A stretch of DNA of 64,000 bases from DASPMP01 sp035758925 (GCA_035758925.1 DASTVV010000115.1:44639-108638); one strand, 5' to 3'; counted from the stretch's first letter, positions 25,439 through 34,947 are shown. The notes: generated by a model not told the origin, from the letters alone. Translations and numbers: made by a program.

Positions 25439-26711
25439 GGCGCGCGGCCTCCCGCCAGCCGATGTCTGACCGGAACTGCTTGCCGTGGAAGCCAACCCGT
25501 GCCGCGGCGTCGCGGCTGCGCTCCTGCGCCGCCGCGAAGGTCGAGCCTATTCCAGTAACGCTGAGGACGCGGCCGCCGGCGGTGACCAGCCCGCCGGCAG
25601 CATCGCGAGCGGTTCCCGCGTGAAAGAAGAGGACATCGCCCGCCTCCGGCGGTAGTTCGATGACGTCCCCGGTGCGCGGCTTCTCCGGATATCCCTCGGC
25701 AGCCAATACCGTCGTGACCGCGGCGCCCGCCGTGGTGCATGTGGCTTCGGGCGGCAGTTTCTCTCCACGCGCCACGGCAGCCAACACCTCGGCAAACGGC
25801 ACGTTCGTGCGAGCGACGGGCAGCACCGCTTGTGTCTCGGGATCTCCGAACCTGGCGTTGAACTCGACTACGCGCGGTCCGTCGTCCGTAAGCATCAAGC
25901 CGGCGTAGAGCAGGCCCGTGAACGGCCGACCGTGCGCCGCGAGCGCGGCGAGCGTGGGCTTGAAGATCCGATCCCGGACTTCGCGAGTGAGGTCGTCGGT
26001 CGCGAGCGACACCGGGGCATACGCCCCCATTCCGCCGGTGTTGGGCCCACGATCCCCGTCCAGGAGTCGCTTGTGGTCCTGCGCCGGGACCAACGTGAGA
26101 GCGTTTTCACCGTCGGTGATCGCGAAGACCGAGAGCTCCTCTCCCGTCATGAACTCCTCGACCAACACTTCCTGGCCCGCGACACCAAAGGCGTGGCCAA
26201 CCATCATGTCGTGGACGGCCTGGTCTGCCTGCTCGATGGTCTCGCACACGATGACGCCTTTCCCCGCGGCGAGCCCCGATGCCTTGATGACGACGGGGAG
26301 CCCAAACTCGCGGGCGGCTCCCCGCGCGCGGCTCGGTTCGGTGCAGACGATGGCGCGGGCCGTGGGCACGCGCGCATTGCGCATCAGCGTCTTCGCGAAC
26401 GACTTGGAGGTCTCAATTTCCGCGGCCGCTCGCGTCGGTCCGAAGATCGGCAGGCGGGCCTCGCGAAACCGGTCGACGATGCCGGCCGCGAGTGGCGCTT
26501 CAGGGCCCACGACCGTGAAGTCCACGCGCCGGTCGCGGGCGAGGCGCAGCAAGCCGTCCAGGTCAGTCGCGCCGAGGGGAACGCACTCGGCCAGTTCTGC
26601 GATTCCTGGATTCCCCGGGGCGGCGACGATGGAGACGTTGGGGTCGTCCTGCGCGAGGCGCCACGCCAACGCGTGTTCGCGGCCGCCGCCGCCCACGAGG
26701 AGAATCTTCAC
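25422..26711 (-). CDS. purD: Phosphoribosylamine-glycine ligase (GARS)
   Basis: ATP-grasp enzyme of purine synthesis that joins glycine to phosphoribosylamine. Sequence marks include MKILLVGGGGREHALAW at the start, VVIKASGLAAGKGVIVCET for ATP binding, GPNTGGMGAYAPV and VVEFNARFGDPETQAVLP. The 429-residue length is usual. The GTG start shares GTGA with the M48 protease stop, and the stop overlaps the mutM start, so the four genes from 27.7 to 23.5 kb may be one transcription unit. Confidence 0.95.
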   Translation of the reverse strand: MKILLVGGGGREHALAWRLAQDDPNVSIVAAPGNPGIAELAECVPLGATDLDGLLRLARDRRVDFTVVGPEAPLAAGIVDRFREARLPIFGPTRAAAEIETSKSFAKTLMRNARVPTARAIVCTEPSRARGAAREFGLPVVIKASGLAAGKGVIVCETIEQADQAVHDMMVGHAFGVAGQEVLVEEFMTGEELSVFAITDGENALTLVPAQDHKRLLDGDRGPNTGGMGAYAPVSLATDDLTREVRDRIFKPTLAALAAHGRPFTGLLYAGLMLTDDGPRVVEFNARFGDPETQAVLPVARTNVPFAEVLAAVARGEKLPPEATCTTAGAAVTTVLAAEGYPEKPRTGDVIELPPEAGDVLFFHAGTARDAAGGLVTAGGRVLSVTGIGSTFAAAQERSRDAAARVGFHGKQFRSDIGWREAARRAGVT

Positions 26712-27703
26712 TGCGTTGGGCTGGACCCGCCGCTCGAACCGCCTTTGAAGGCCTCGGTGAACGCGTCGCGAGCACGCGCCATGACGTCACCCACGGCGTT
26801 GACTGCTTCGCGTGCGCGGTCGCCGTAATAGTTCCCGGCCTGCTTGAGGTCTTCCGTCAACGGCGGGGGCTCGTCGCCCCGTCGCTGGTATTCGCCACGC
26901 AGGATCTTGTCGTACTCTCCCGCCTCGATCCAGCGCTGCAACTCGCCAGCTCGGACCGTTGCGAACGGATGGGTGCGAAACACCGTGTTGATGAACTGCC
27001 AGACCTTGTCCCAGGGTCCAGCCATCGTCTCGTATTCCCGCGCCTGCGCCAGGAACGTGTCGAGATCGATCGGGTCGTCGAGAGCGGCGCCACCGGCGAG
27101 CTTGAGGTGCACACTCTGGGTCTTCTTCACGTTCTGTGTGCCCAATAGGGCCGCCCGATCAGCAGAAAACTCGGACTTGCGATACCACTCGAGCAGCGCG
27201 AGCTCAAAAGGGAGCAACGCGATGCCCGCGAGCAGCGGAATGTTCGCCAGGCCGAGCGACAGCAGGATGATCGCCAGTGTTGTGTACGTCGGGTGGCCGC
27301 TCATGATATGCCCGACTTCGTGGGCCAGCACGGCGCGTCGCTCGTCCTCGTCCAGGATCTCGAGCATTCCCGAGTTGAAGACCACGAACGGCCTCTGGAA
27401 TCCCACCGCCATGGCGTTGGCAATCGGCGTCTGGGAGACGTAAAGGTCCCAGCGCTCGGGCGCGTCGAGCGTCTCCAGAACGTCGGTATAGAGCGCGTTG
27501 AGCTTGGGACGCTGCTGCGGGCCGACGCGGACGGCGTTGGCGAGAAAGAGCTGGCGGACGCCACGCTCGCCGAGGAACCCCATGACGCGGCGCAGCACCT
27601 CGTCGAATCCGGGCAGGGCGCGAAGGGCGTTGAGCGCCGCGCGGTCGGCTGGGTGCTCCCAGGAGCGCGACGAAATGGCGGTCAGTTTCACGGTGTCAGC
27701 CAT
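26708..27703 (-). CDS. M48-family membrane metalloprotease
   Basis: A 331-residue zinc protease of the HtpX/Ste24-related M48 family. The zinc motif is VLAHEVGHIMSGH, and the third ligand lies in SEFSADRAAL. Two hydrophobic segments follow the HExxH helix (about residues 140-180), typical of the membrane-embedded subgroup. The C-terminal tail is Gly/Ser-rich. It is coupled to purD by a GTGA overlap, an unusual partner. The substrate is unknown; quality control of membrane proteins is the family role. Confidence 0.83.
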   Translation of the reverse strand: MADTVKLTAISSRSWEHPADRAALNALRALPGFDEVLRRVMGFLGERGVRQLFLANAVRVGPQQRPKLNALYTDVLETLDAPERWDLYVSQTPIANAMAVGFQRPFVVFNSGMLEILDEDERRAVLAHEVGHIMSGHPTYTTLAIILLSLGLANIPLLAGIALLPFELALLEWYRKSEFSADRAALLGTQNVKKTQSVHLKLAGGAALDDPIDLDTFLAQAREYETMAGPWDKVWQFINTVFRTHPFATVRAGELQRWIEAGEYDKILRGEYQRRGDEPPPLTEDLKQAGNYYGDRAREAVNAVGDVMARARDAFTEAFKGGSSGGSSPTQ

Positions 27704-27771
27704 GGCAGGTCACGGGATAAGGGAAACGGAAACGTCTCTAGCCCTACGGGTGCCGCGACGTCCCGGTGTCG

Positions 27772-28992
27772 CTACCGCATGGCCGCTGCCCGTTTGCCAC
27801 TCTCCGTCTTGCGACCAGAAGCCGGAACGCCCTCGAGCGCCTGCTCGAGGTCGGCAAGCAGGTCGTCGCTCTCTTCCACGCCGCACGACAATCGCACCAG
27901 CCCATCCGTAATCCCCAATTTGACGCGTTCCTCTGCGGGCACCGACGCATGCGTCATCGTCGCGGGATGGCTGATGAGCGATTCGACGCCGCCCAGGGAC
28001 TCCGCCAGCGAGAAGACCCGCACGCGCTTGAGGACGTGATTGGCGCGCTCCTTCGAGCCCAGCTCGAGGCTGATCATCCCGCCAAACCCCGACATCTGCC
28101 GTTTCGCCAGCTCGTGCTGGGGGTGGCTGGGCAGGCCCACGTACAGCACGGATTCGGCGCCCAGCTGCTCCACCAGCCAGCGCGCCACGGTCCGGCCATT
28201 GGCGTCGTGCTGGCGCATGCGAAGATGCAGTGTCTTGGTACCGCGCAGGGCAAGCCAGGAGTCGAAGGGGCCCGGGACGGCACCCGCGGCGTTCTGAATG
28301 AACTGCAGGCGGGCCGCGATGTCGTCGTCGTTGACGATGGCGATCCCGCCGATCATGTCGCTATGGCCGTTGAGGTACTTCGTCGTGGAATGGAAGACGA
28401 TGTCCGCGCCGTGCTCGAAAGGCCGCTGGAAGACCGGTGACGCGAACGTGTTGTCCACGATGAGCAGCGCGCCGTTCTTGTGCGCAATGTCCGCAGCGGC
28501 ACGCAGGTCGGTGACCCGCATCAGCGGATTCGAAGGCGTCTCGACGAGCACCGCCCGCGTCTTTCCGGTCACCGCGTCGGCGATGCGCTGCGAATCGCGG
28601 GTATCGACGAATGTGAACTCCAACCCGAAGTGGCGCAGGATCTTGTCGAACAGGCGGAAGGTGCCGCCGTAGACATTTTCGCCGCAGACGATGTGGTCGC
28701 CGGCCCGGAACTGCTTCATGAGGGAGTCCACGCAGCCCATACCGCTCGAGAACGCAAAGCCGTGCCGACCCTTCTCCAGCGCCGCCACGTTACGCTCGAG
28801 CGCTTCGCGCGTTGGATTCTTGCCGCGAGCGTACTCGTAGCCTTTGTTGCGGCCAAGCTCTTCCTGCACGTAAGTCGACGTCAGATAGACCGGCGTCATA
28901 ATGGCGCCAGCCAACGGCTCCGGTCTTTGACCTGCGTGCACGGCCCGGGTGCCGAAGCCGGCGCTCAGGTCCTCATCAAAAACGCGCGTCAT
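27772..28992 (-). CDS. metB: Cystathionine gamma-synthase/gamma-lyase family PLP enzyme
   Basis: A 406-residue Cys/Met-metabolism PLP enzyme. The PLP lysine lies in HSTTKYLNGHSD, and SSGMGCVDSLMKQF, VETPSNPLMRVTD and VDNTFASPVFQRP are conserved family segments. The C-terminal ESLGGVESLISHPATMTHA carries the substrate carboxylate contacts. Sequence does not cleanly separate MetB from the lyase (MccB/CTH) or homocysteine-forming relatives, so the symbol is tentative. The open frame runs far upstream to 29874, but that part is the antisense of the HD-GYP gene. Confidence 0.85.
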   Translation of the reverse strand: MTRVFDEDLSAGFGTRAVHAGQRPEPLAGAIMTPVYLTSTYVQEELGRNKGYEYARGKNPTREALERNVAALEKGRHGFAFSSGMGCVDSLMKQFRAGDHIVCGENVYGGTFRLFDKILRHFGLEFTFVDTRDSQRIADAVTGKTRAVLVETPSNPLMRVTDLRAAADIAHKNGALLIVDNTFASPVFQRPFEHGADIVFHSTTKYLNGHSDMIGGIAIVNDDDIAARLQFIQNAAGAVPGPFDSWLALRGTKTLHLRMRQHDANGRTVARWLVEQLGAESVLYVGLPSHPQHELAKRQMSGFGGMISLELGSKERANHVLKRVRVFSLAESLGGVESLISHPATMTHASVPAEERVKLGITDGLVRLSCGVEESDDLLADLEQALEGVPASGRKTESGKRAAAMR

Positions 28993-29073
28993 GCCGATAC
29001 TCGTAGGAGGCGTGTTGGCCTCAAAGATAATCCCGGCCGCGGACCGCGGGGGTAGCGACATGGTGTGTCTCGC

Positions 29074-30156
29074 ATGAGCGATAACGGCGCTTCGAAGCCG
29101 GCCGCCGGCGTCGACTGTCTCGTGGTCGACGACGAGCCGCGTCTGCGCCAGGTGCTCGTGCATCTCATGCGGAACGACGGCTTCACGTGTCACGAGGCGT
29201 CGAACGGCATCGAGGCCATCGAGGTGCTCCAGCGCTCGCCCATCGCACTCATCCTCAGCGATCTGCGGATGCCGCGCATGGACGGCATTGAGCTGCTCAA
29301 GCAGGTGCGGACGCGCTGGCCCGATACCGCGATGGTCCTCATCACGGCGGTGGCCGACGTCGAGGTCGGCGTGAGTTGTCTCGCGACGGGCGCGATGGAC
29401 TACCTCACGAAGCCTTTTCATCTCGAGGAAGTGCGGGCGCGTGTGAGGCAGGCGCTGGAAAAGCGCCGCCTCGTGCTCGAGAACCGGGACTACCAGGAGC
29501 ATCTCGAGCAGCGCGTGGCTGTGCAGGCACGCCGCCTGGAAGAGCTCTTTCTGGCAGGCATCCAGGCGCTGGCGGATTCGCTCGAGGTCAAGGATCCGTA
29601 CACGCGCGGACATTCGGTGCGCGTGAGCCACTACTCGTCGGTGATCGCGAAGGCGATGAATCTCAAACCCGAGATGATCCAGCAGATCGTGCTCGGTGGA
29701 CACGTGCACGACATCGGCAAGATCGGTGTGCGTGAAGAGGTCCTCCACAAACCGAGTTCGCTGACCGACGACGAGTATCGCCACATCATGACCCATCCCG
29801 TCGTCGGCTGGCGCATCCTGGCCCCGCTGCTTGGCGACGCCCCGATCGCGCTCAACGTCGTCCGATCCCACCACGAGCGCGTGGACGGCACCGGCGTCCC
29901 TGACGGCATGCGCGGCGACCAGATCCCCCTCGAAGCGCGGATTGCCGCCGTCGCCGACGCCTTTGACGCCATGACGAGCGGCCGTCCCTACAGGACGACG
30001 GAGAGGACCTTCGAGCAGGCCCTCAAGGAACTGGAAGTCAACGCCGATACACAGTTCGACCGGCGCGTCGTTCAGGCGACCCTGGCAGCCGCCCGCAGCG
30101 GCGACTTGCTGCTGATCCCGCGCAACGCCGAAACCCGTGTCACCGTGTCCCTCTGA
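29074..30156 (+). CDS. Response regulator with HD-GYP output domain
   Basis: A 360-residue two-component regulator. The receiver domain (about 15-130) has the acidic pair DDE, the phospho-acceptor in ILSDLRMPRMDG and the lysine in YLTKPF. A coiled linker (about 130-165) leads to an HD-GYP phosphodiesterase domain with RGHSVRVSHYS, HVHDIGKIG and HHERVDGTG. The signature after that reads GVP rather than GYP. HD-GYP domains degrade cyclic di-GMP. The ATG at 29074 is used; a GTG three codons upstream is possible. No cognate kinase is adjacent, although a histidine kinase lies 3.4 kb downstream. Confidence 0.9.
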   Translation: MSDNGASKPAAGVDCLVVDDEPRLRQVLVHLMRNDGFTCHEASNGIEAIEVLQRSPIALILSDLRMPRMDGIELLKQVRTRWPDTAMVLITAVADVEVGVSCLATGAMDYLTKPFHLEEVRARVRQALEKRRLVLENRDYQEHLEQRVAVQARRLEELFLAGIQALADSLEVKDPYTRGHSVRVSHYSSVIAKAMNLKPEMIQQIVLGGHVHDIGKIGVREEVLHKPSSLTDDEYRHIMTHPVVGWRILAPLLGDAPIALNVVRSHHERVDGTGVPDGMRGDQIPLEARIAAVADAFDAMTSGRPYRTTERTFEQALKELEVNADTQFDRRVVQATLAAARSGDLLLIPRNAETRVTVSL

Positions 30157-30184
30157 GACGTGTAAATCGCAATCTGACAGGCGC

Positions 30185-30213
30185 TTGGTCCGCTTTCCGA
30201 CAGGCTGTAGGTT
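30185..30213 (+). promoter_or_regulatory. Putative promoter of glmM-glmS
   Basis: TTGGTC (30185-30190), a 17-base spacer and TAGGTT (30208-30213). Transcription would start about 15 bases before the glmM ATG, leaving room for the ribosome-binding site GGAGG at 30226-30230. Confidence 0.55.
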
Positions 30214-30234
30214 ACGGGTCTATTCGGAGGCTGG

Positions 30235-31632
30235 ATGGCCCAAAACGGGTTGATGGTCAGTGTCTCGGGAATTCGTGGTCGTGTCGGGGAATCGCTCACT
30301 CCTGAAGTCGTCGCCGCCTACGCCGCGGCCTTCGGAGCCTGGGCCTTGCGGAAGGGCCAGCCTCAGCGCCCCATCGTCGTCGGACGGGACAGCCGCGTAT
30401 CGGGTCCGATGTTTCATCGGGCGGCGATCGCCGCGCTCCAGTCCGTCGGTGCCAACGTCATCGACATCGGCCTCACGACGACTCCTACCTGTCAGCTTGC
30501 GGTAGAAACGCACCACGCGGCCGGCGGCATCATGCTCTCGGCCAGTCACAATCCCATCGAGTGGAATGCGCTCAAGCTCATCGGGCCGAGCGGGCTGTTT
30601 CTGGAGGCTCGCGAAGGCGCGGAGATGCGAGCGCTGCTCGAGAAGGGAATCCCTCGCGCCACGTGGGACCGGCTCGGATCGGTCGAGACGGACGGCGGTG
30701 CCGCGCAGCGCCATCTGGAGCGCGTGCTGGAGATCCCGTACGTGGACGTGGCCGCCATCCGGGCGCGGGGCTTTCATGTGGCGCTCGACTGCGTGCATGG
30801 GGCAGGCGCCGTGATCGTCCCCGCGCTGCTCGAGCGTTTGGGCTGCAAGGTCACCGCGATCCATACCGAAGCGGACGGGCGGTTTCCGCGGCCTCCAGAG
30901 CCCGTCGCCGAGAACCTTGGGGAGCTCGAACAGCTGGTACGCGACTCGCGAGCCGACATCGGCTTCGCGGTGGATCCGGACGTGGATCGGCTGGTCCTTG
31001 TTTCCGAGCAGGGCAAAACCATCGGCGAGGACTACACGCTGGCGCTGGCTGCCATGCTGGTGCTGCGCCATCGAACCGGACCGGCCGTGACCAACATGTC
31101 CACGAGTCTCGTGGTCCAGGAGGCGGTCACCAGGGGCGGATCCACGTTGACCCTGGCCCCGGTGGGCGAGGTGAACGTGGCGGTGCGCATGCGAGAGATG
31201 CACGCGGTGATCGGAGGAGAGGGGAATGGCGGCGTGATTCTTCCTGAGGTGCACCTGGGGCGCGATGCTCCGGTGGGCATAGCGCTGATTCTCCAGTTGC
31301 TCACCGAAGAGAAAAGACCGCTGTCCAGCCTGGTTTCTTCCCTGCCGCGGTACTCGATCGTCAAAGACAAGCTCGACCGTCCGAACGCGAGTCTGGACTC
31401 GGTGTACGCGGCGCTTCGGTCGGCGTTTGGTGACGCAAACGTGGATACGCAGGATGGGCTTCGTCTCGCCTGGAACGATCGGTGGCTCCATGTCCGTCCG
31501 TCAGGCACCGAACCCATCGTTCGGGTGATCGCGGAGGCGCCGACTTCGGACGAAGCGCGGAAGCTGGTTGGGCAGGCCAGAGTGCTGTTGGAACGTCTGG
31601 GGGCGCCCGCGGTCGCGGGTGTCTCACGGTAA
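30235..31632 (+). CDS. glmM: Phosphoglucosamine mutase GlmM (phosphohexomutase)
   Basis: Converts glucosamine-6-phosphate to glucosamine-1-phosphate on the way to UDP-GlcNAc. The phosphoserine loop is MLSASHNPIEWN, the metal loop is DPDVDRLVLV, the sugar-binding loop is GGEGNGG, and the phosphate loop is RPSGTEPIVRV. The 465 residues are slightly longer than usual. A phosphomannomutase activity cannot be excluded from sequence, but glmS lies 17 bases downstream, which supports the GlmM call. The start has GGAGG four bases before it. Confidence 0.88.
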   Translation: MAQNGLMVSVSGIRGRVGESLTPEVVAAYAAAFGAWALRKGQPQRPIVVGRDSRVSGPMFHRAAIAALQSVGANVIDIGLTTTPTCQLAVETHHAAGGIMLSASHNPIEWNALKLIGPSGLFLEAREGAEMRALLEKGIPRATWDRLGSVETDGGAAQRHLERVLEIPYVDVAAIRARGFHVALDCVHGAGAVIVPALLERLGCKVTAIHTEADGRFPRPPEPVAENLGELEQLVRDSRADIGFAVDPDVDRLVLVSEQGKTIGEDYTLALAAMLVLRHRTGPAVTNMSTSLVVQEAVTRGGSTLTLAPVGEVNVAVRMREMHAVIGGEGNGGVILPEVHLGRDAPVGIALILQLLTEEKRPLSSLVSSLPRYSIVKDKLDRPNASLDSVYAALRSAFGDANVDTQDGLRLAWNDRWLHVRPSGTEPIVRVIAEAPTSDEARKLVGQARVLLERLGAPAVAGVSR

Positions 31633-31649
31633 TCCCGGGGAACGACGAC

Positions 31650-33482
31650 ATGTGTGGAATCGTGGGCTACATCGGGCCGAAGACGGCCACTCCGATGCTC
31701 ATCGAAGGACTCAAGCGCCTCGAGTATCGGGGTTATGACTCGGCCGGCGTCGCGACGCTGAACGGCAAGGGCCTCGAGACCCGCAAGGCTGCCGGCAAGA
31801 TCGCCATGCTCGAGTCCGCGGTTCATGACTCGCCTATCTCGGGCACCGTCGGTATCGGCCACACGCGCTGGGCCACCCATGGCGCGCCGAACGAGTGCAA
31901 CGCGCATCCGCACTACGATTGCTCGCACTCCATCGCCGTGGTGCACAACGGCATCATCGAGAACGCCACGCCCCTGCGCCACGAGCTCGAAACCCGGGGA
32001 CACAAGTTCGTTTCCGAGACGGACACGGAAGTCCTGGCGCACCTCATCGAAGCCGCATCGGAAGACGGTGAGCCGCTGGAGGACGCCGTCATCGATGCCC
32101 TGCGCCTGGTGGAAGGCACATACGGCATCGCGGTGATCTCATCGCGTGATCCCGACAAGATCGTGTGCGCTCGCAAGGGCAGCCCGCTGCTGCTGGGGCT
32201 GGGCGAGGGCGAGTTCTACGTCGCCAGCGACGTGGCGGCCATCCTCGAGCACACGCGCCAGGTGGTGTACCTGGACGACGGCGAGATGGGCGTGCTCACG
32301 CGCAGCGGTTACGAGGTGCTCGACCTCAGCGCGCGGCGCGTCCGTAAAGGTGTCAGCCGGATCGACTGGGACCTGGACCAGATCGAGAAGGGCGGCTTCG
32401 ACCACTTCATGATCAAGGAGATCTTCGAACAGCCGCAGACGATCCAGAATACGATGCGCGGCCGTCTCGTGGTCGACGAAGGCTTCTCCAAGCTCGGCGG
32501 GTTGAACCTCACGCGTGAAGAGCTGGTCAACATCGACCACATCATCATCACGGCGTGCGGCACCAGCTGGCATTCGGGCCTGATTGGCGAGATGATGATC
32601 GAGGAGCACGCCCGCATTCCAACCGAGACGGAGTACGCGTCCGAGTTCCGGTACCGTAATCCGATCGTCACGCCGCGCACGCTTTGCGTCGTCATCTCGC
32701 AATCGGGCGAAACGGCCGATACGCTGGCTGCGATGCGCGAGGCCAAGCGGCGTGGCGCCAAAACGCTCGGGCTGGTGAACGTCGTCGGCTCCACGATCGC
32801 GCGCGAAGACGACGGCGGCATCTATCTGCACGCCGGCCCCGAGATTGGCGTCGCCAGCACGAAGGCGTTCACGAGCCAGGTCATCGCGCTGGCGCTTCTC
32901 ACGCTCAAGCTGGCGCGGTTACGGAGCATGTCCGTGGTCCGGGGCCGCGAGATCGCGCAGGCCATGCTGGAGTTGCCCGGTCAGATCCAGTCGATTCTCG
33001 ACCGTGCGCACGAGATCGAAGCCATCGCCGACCGTTTCAGGGACGCCACCAATTTCCTGTACCTGGGCCGGGGCTACAATTTCCCGGTCGCCCTCGAAGG
33101 GGCACTCAAGCTCAAGGAAATCAGCTATATCCACGCGGAAGGCTACCCGGCCGCCGAGATGAAGCACGGACCGATCGCGCTGATCGACGAGAACATGCCA
33201 GTCGTGTTCATCGCGCCCCACGACTCCGTCTTCGACAAGGTGACCTCGAACGTGCAGGAGGTCAAAGCGCGCGGCGGTCAGGTCGTCGCGCTCACGAGCC
33301 GTGATGAACCCGCACTGGCGGGCAAGATCGATTTCGAGATCCGGATTCCCGAGACGATCGACATGCTGTATCCCATTCTCGCCGCGGTCCCGCTGCAGCT
33401 GCTCGCGTACTACATCGCCGCGAGACGCGGACTGGATGTCGATCAGCCGAGGAACCTGGCAAAGTCGGTGACGGTAGAGTGA
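31650..33482 (+). CDS. glmS: Glutamine-fructose-6-phosphate aminotransferase (isomerizing)
   Basis: First enzyme of hexosamine synthesis. The mature N-terminus is the catalytic cysteine (M-CGIVGYIG), which fixes the start at 31650; the frame upstream is antisense-like shadow. The glutaminase domain (about 1-240) contains GHTRWATHG, and two SIS domains follow (about 285-600) with TACGTSWHSG, SQSGETADTLAA and the C-terminal KSVTVE. The 610-residue length is canonical. No glmS ribozyme-like structure is apparent in the 17-base gap after glmM, so regulation probably acts at the glmM promoter. Confidence 0.97.
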   Translation: MCGIVGYIGPKTATPMLIEGLKRLEYRGYDSAGVATLNGKGLETRKAAGKIAMLESAVHDSPISGTVGIGHTRWATHGAPNECNAHPHYDCSHSIAVVHNGIIENATPLRHELETRGHKFVSETDTEVLAHLIEAASEDGEPLEDAVIDALRLVEGTYGIAVISSRDPDKIVCARKGSPLLLGLGEGEFYVASDVAAILEHTRQVVYLDDGEMGVLTRSGYEVLDLSARRVRKGVSRIDWDLDQIEKGGFDHFMIKEIFEQPQTIQNTMRGRLVVDEGFSKLGGLNLTREELVNIDHIIITACGTSWHSGLIGEMMIEEHARIPTETEYASEFRYRNPIVTPRTLCVVISQSGETADTLAAMREAKRRGAKTLGLVNVVGSTIAREDDGGIYLHAGPEIGVASTKAFTSQVIALALLTLKLARLRSMSVVRGREIAQAMLELPGQIQSILDRAHEIEAIADRFRDATNFLYLGRGYNFPVALEGALKLKEISYIHAEGYPAAEMKHGPIALIDENMPVVFIAPHDSVFDKVTSNVQEVKARGGQVVALTSRDEPALAGKIDFEIRIPETIDMLYPILAAVPLQLLAYYIAARRGLDVDQPRNLAKSVTVE

Positions 33483-33540
33483 GCGACCCGGCGGTTTCCC
33501 CGGGCTAGTTCCCACCCGGCTTCGTGCCGATACTGGGGAG

Positions 33541-33545
33541 AGGAG
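33541..33545 (+). promoter_or_regulatory. Ribosome-binding site deciding the histidine kinase start
   Basis: AGGAG five bases before the ATG at 33551; the GTG at 33524 has no such sequence. Confidence 0.6.
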
Positions 33546-33550
33546 TCGCG

Positions 33551-34756
33551 ATGCAGCCATCTCCCACAGCCACAGGTTTCTGGCGGCGCCTGATCGAGGC
33601 GGTTTCGCGCGATCGGACGGCGCGGTCCGAGCGCGAGTGGGAACAGCGATTCCGGTCGGTGGCGGACAACGTGCGCGAGGCGCTGCTGATCACCGACGCC
33701 ACCGACGCCATCACGTTCGCGAACGCGCGCGTGCGCGACGTCTTCGGTTACGAGCCGCAGGACCTGATCGGCAAGAAGGCCACCGAGCTGCTGCTGCCTG
33801 AAGCGCTGGGACAGTTCCCGGATCGCATGCGCCGTCGCCTGACGGGGGAGTCCGAGACTTACGAGACGGTGCTCGTGCGCAAGGACGGCACCCGCATCTT
33901 CGCGGAAGTCTCCGCGACGCCGTATCGCGACGCTTCAGGGAAGGTCATCGGCTCCATTGGAGCCATCAGCGACGTCTCGAGCCGCAAGCGGCTGGAGGAG
34001 CGCCTGCACCAGGGCATGCGCATGGAGGCCGTGGGCCAGCTGGCCGGCGGCGTGGCACACGACTTCAATAACCTCCTCACGGTCATCAAGTGCCACACGG
34101 AGCTGCTGCTGGCCGACATGCCGGCCAATGATCCGGCGCGCGACAGCGTTGCGGAGATCGAGAAATCGGCCATGCGCGCCGCGACACTCACGCAGCAGCT
34201 GCTGGCGTTCGGCCGACGCCAGTTCATGCTGCCGCGGCGCCTGATGCTCAGCGACGTGGTCGCCGACTCCGCGCCGCGTCTGCGCACGTTGTTGCGCGAG
34301 AGCGTCAGGCTGGTGACGAAGCACGACGAATCCACGAGCGAAGTGTTCGCGGATCCGCTGCACCTGGAGCACGCGCTCGCGACCCTGGTGCGCAACGCCA
34401 ACGACGCCATGCCGGACGGCGGTCGCATCACGATCGAGACGCGTTCGCTCGAGTTGTCCGACATGTCGATGTCGTCCGCCACGCACGAGCTGCCGGGCGG
34501 TCGGTACGCGCAGCTGCTGGTCTCGGATACCGGCATCGGAATGCCCCAGGAGGTGATGGCCCGCCTGTTCGAGCCCTTCGTGACCACGAAGCGCTCTGGA
34601 GAGGGAACGGGCCTGGGGCTGGCGAGCATGTACGGCATCGTGCGCCAGAGCGGCGGCTACGTCGACATCGAAAGCGCCCAGGGCAAGGGAACCACCGTGC
34701 GTATCTACCTTCCGGTATCCACGACCGCCGAGCATCCACGCTTTCCACGCGAATAG
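33551..34756 (+). CDS. PAS-domain sensor histidine kinase
   Basis: A 401-residue soluble kinase. It contains one PAS domain (about 33-150, beginning RSVADNVREALLITDATDAI), a HisKA dimerisation helix with the phospho-histidine in GGVAHDFNNLLTVI (about residue 175), and a HATPase domain with NANDAMPDGG, DTGIGM and GTGLGLASMYGIV. No membrane segment or receiver domain is visible, so the signal is likely cytoplasmic. No response regulator is adjacent; the HD-GYP regulator 3.4 kb upstream is a possible partner. The start is set by a strong ribosome-binding site. Confidence 0.9.
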   Translation: MQPSPTATGFWRRLIEAVSRDRTARSEREWEQRFRSVADNVREALLITDATDAITFANARVRDVFGYEPQDLIGKKATELLLPEALGQFPDRMRRRLTGESETYETVLVRKDGTRIFAEVSATPYRDASGKVIGSIGAISDVSSRKRLEERLHQGMRMEAVGQLAGGVAHDFNNLLTVIKCHTELLLADMPANDPARDSVAEIEKSAMRAATLTQQLLAFGRRQFMLPRRLMLSDVVADSAPRLRTLLRESVRLVTKHDESTSEVFADPLHLEHALATLVRNANDAMPDGGRITIETRSLELSDMSMSSATHELPGGRYAQLLVSDTGIGMPQEVMARLFEPFVTTKRSGEGTGLGLASMYGIVRQSGGYVDIESAQGKGTTVRIYLPVSTTAEHPRFPRE

Positions 34757-34774
34757 GTCCAGCCAGCCGGACAT

Positions 34775-34803
34775 CAGCAACGGCGCATCCGAATTCCACG
34801 AAT
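34775..34803 (+). repeat. Interspersed 29-base repeat, copy 1
   Basis: CAGCAAC-G-GCGCATCCGAATTC-C-ACGAAT, starting 18 bases after the histidine kinase stop. A second copy at 46555-46583 matches at 27 of 29 positions and also follows a stop codon closely. Confidence 0.7.
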
Positions 34804-34899
34804 AACGCGGAATCCGCTCGTCGTGCATGCAGGGTTCATTCGCGCCTCGAGCACCCTCGAGATTCGGCTTGGTTCGGATGCATTCGATGAATTCGGATG
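34786..34899. repeat. Inverted repeat flanking a 92-base spacer
   Basis: CATCCGAATTC at 34786-34796 is matched exactly, in reverse complement, by GAATTCGGATG at 34889-34899, and the similarity extends inward with a further CGAAT. The left arm lies within the 29-base repeat. The structure fills most of the gap between the histidine kinase and dtd genes. Confidence 0.6.
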
Positions 34900-34915
34900 A
34901 GTCGTTGCCGTTGAC

Positions 34916-34947
34916 TTGACATGGAGTGGAGCACGCGGGATTAGCTT
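34916..34947 (+). promoter_or_regulatory. Putative promoter of dtd-maf
   Basis: TTGACA (34916-34921) is a perfect -35 hexamer. The -10 could be GATTAG after 17 bases or TAGCTT (34942-34947) after 20 bases. TAGCTT also occurs upstream of tig and of the barrel gene at 58871. Confidence 0.45.

Noticed and set aside
28993..29874. Extension of the metB-type gene by 294 residues upstream
   Set aside because: The extra part is the reverse complement of the response regulator gene; the family's own N-terminus begins at 28992.
30220..31491. A 423-codon minus-strand frame opposite glmM
   Set aside because: Antisense shadow of a well-conserved enzyme.
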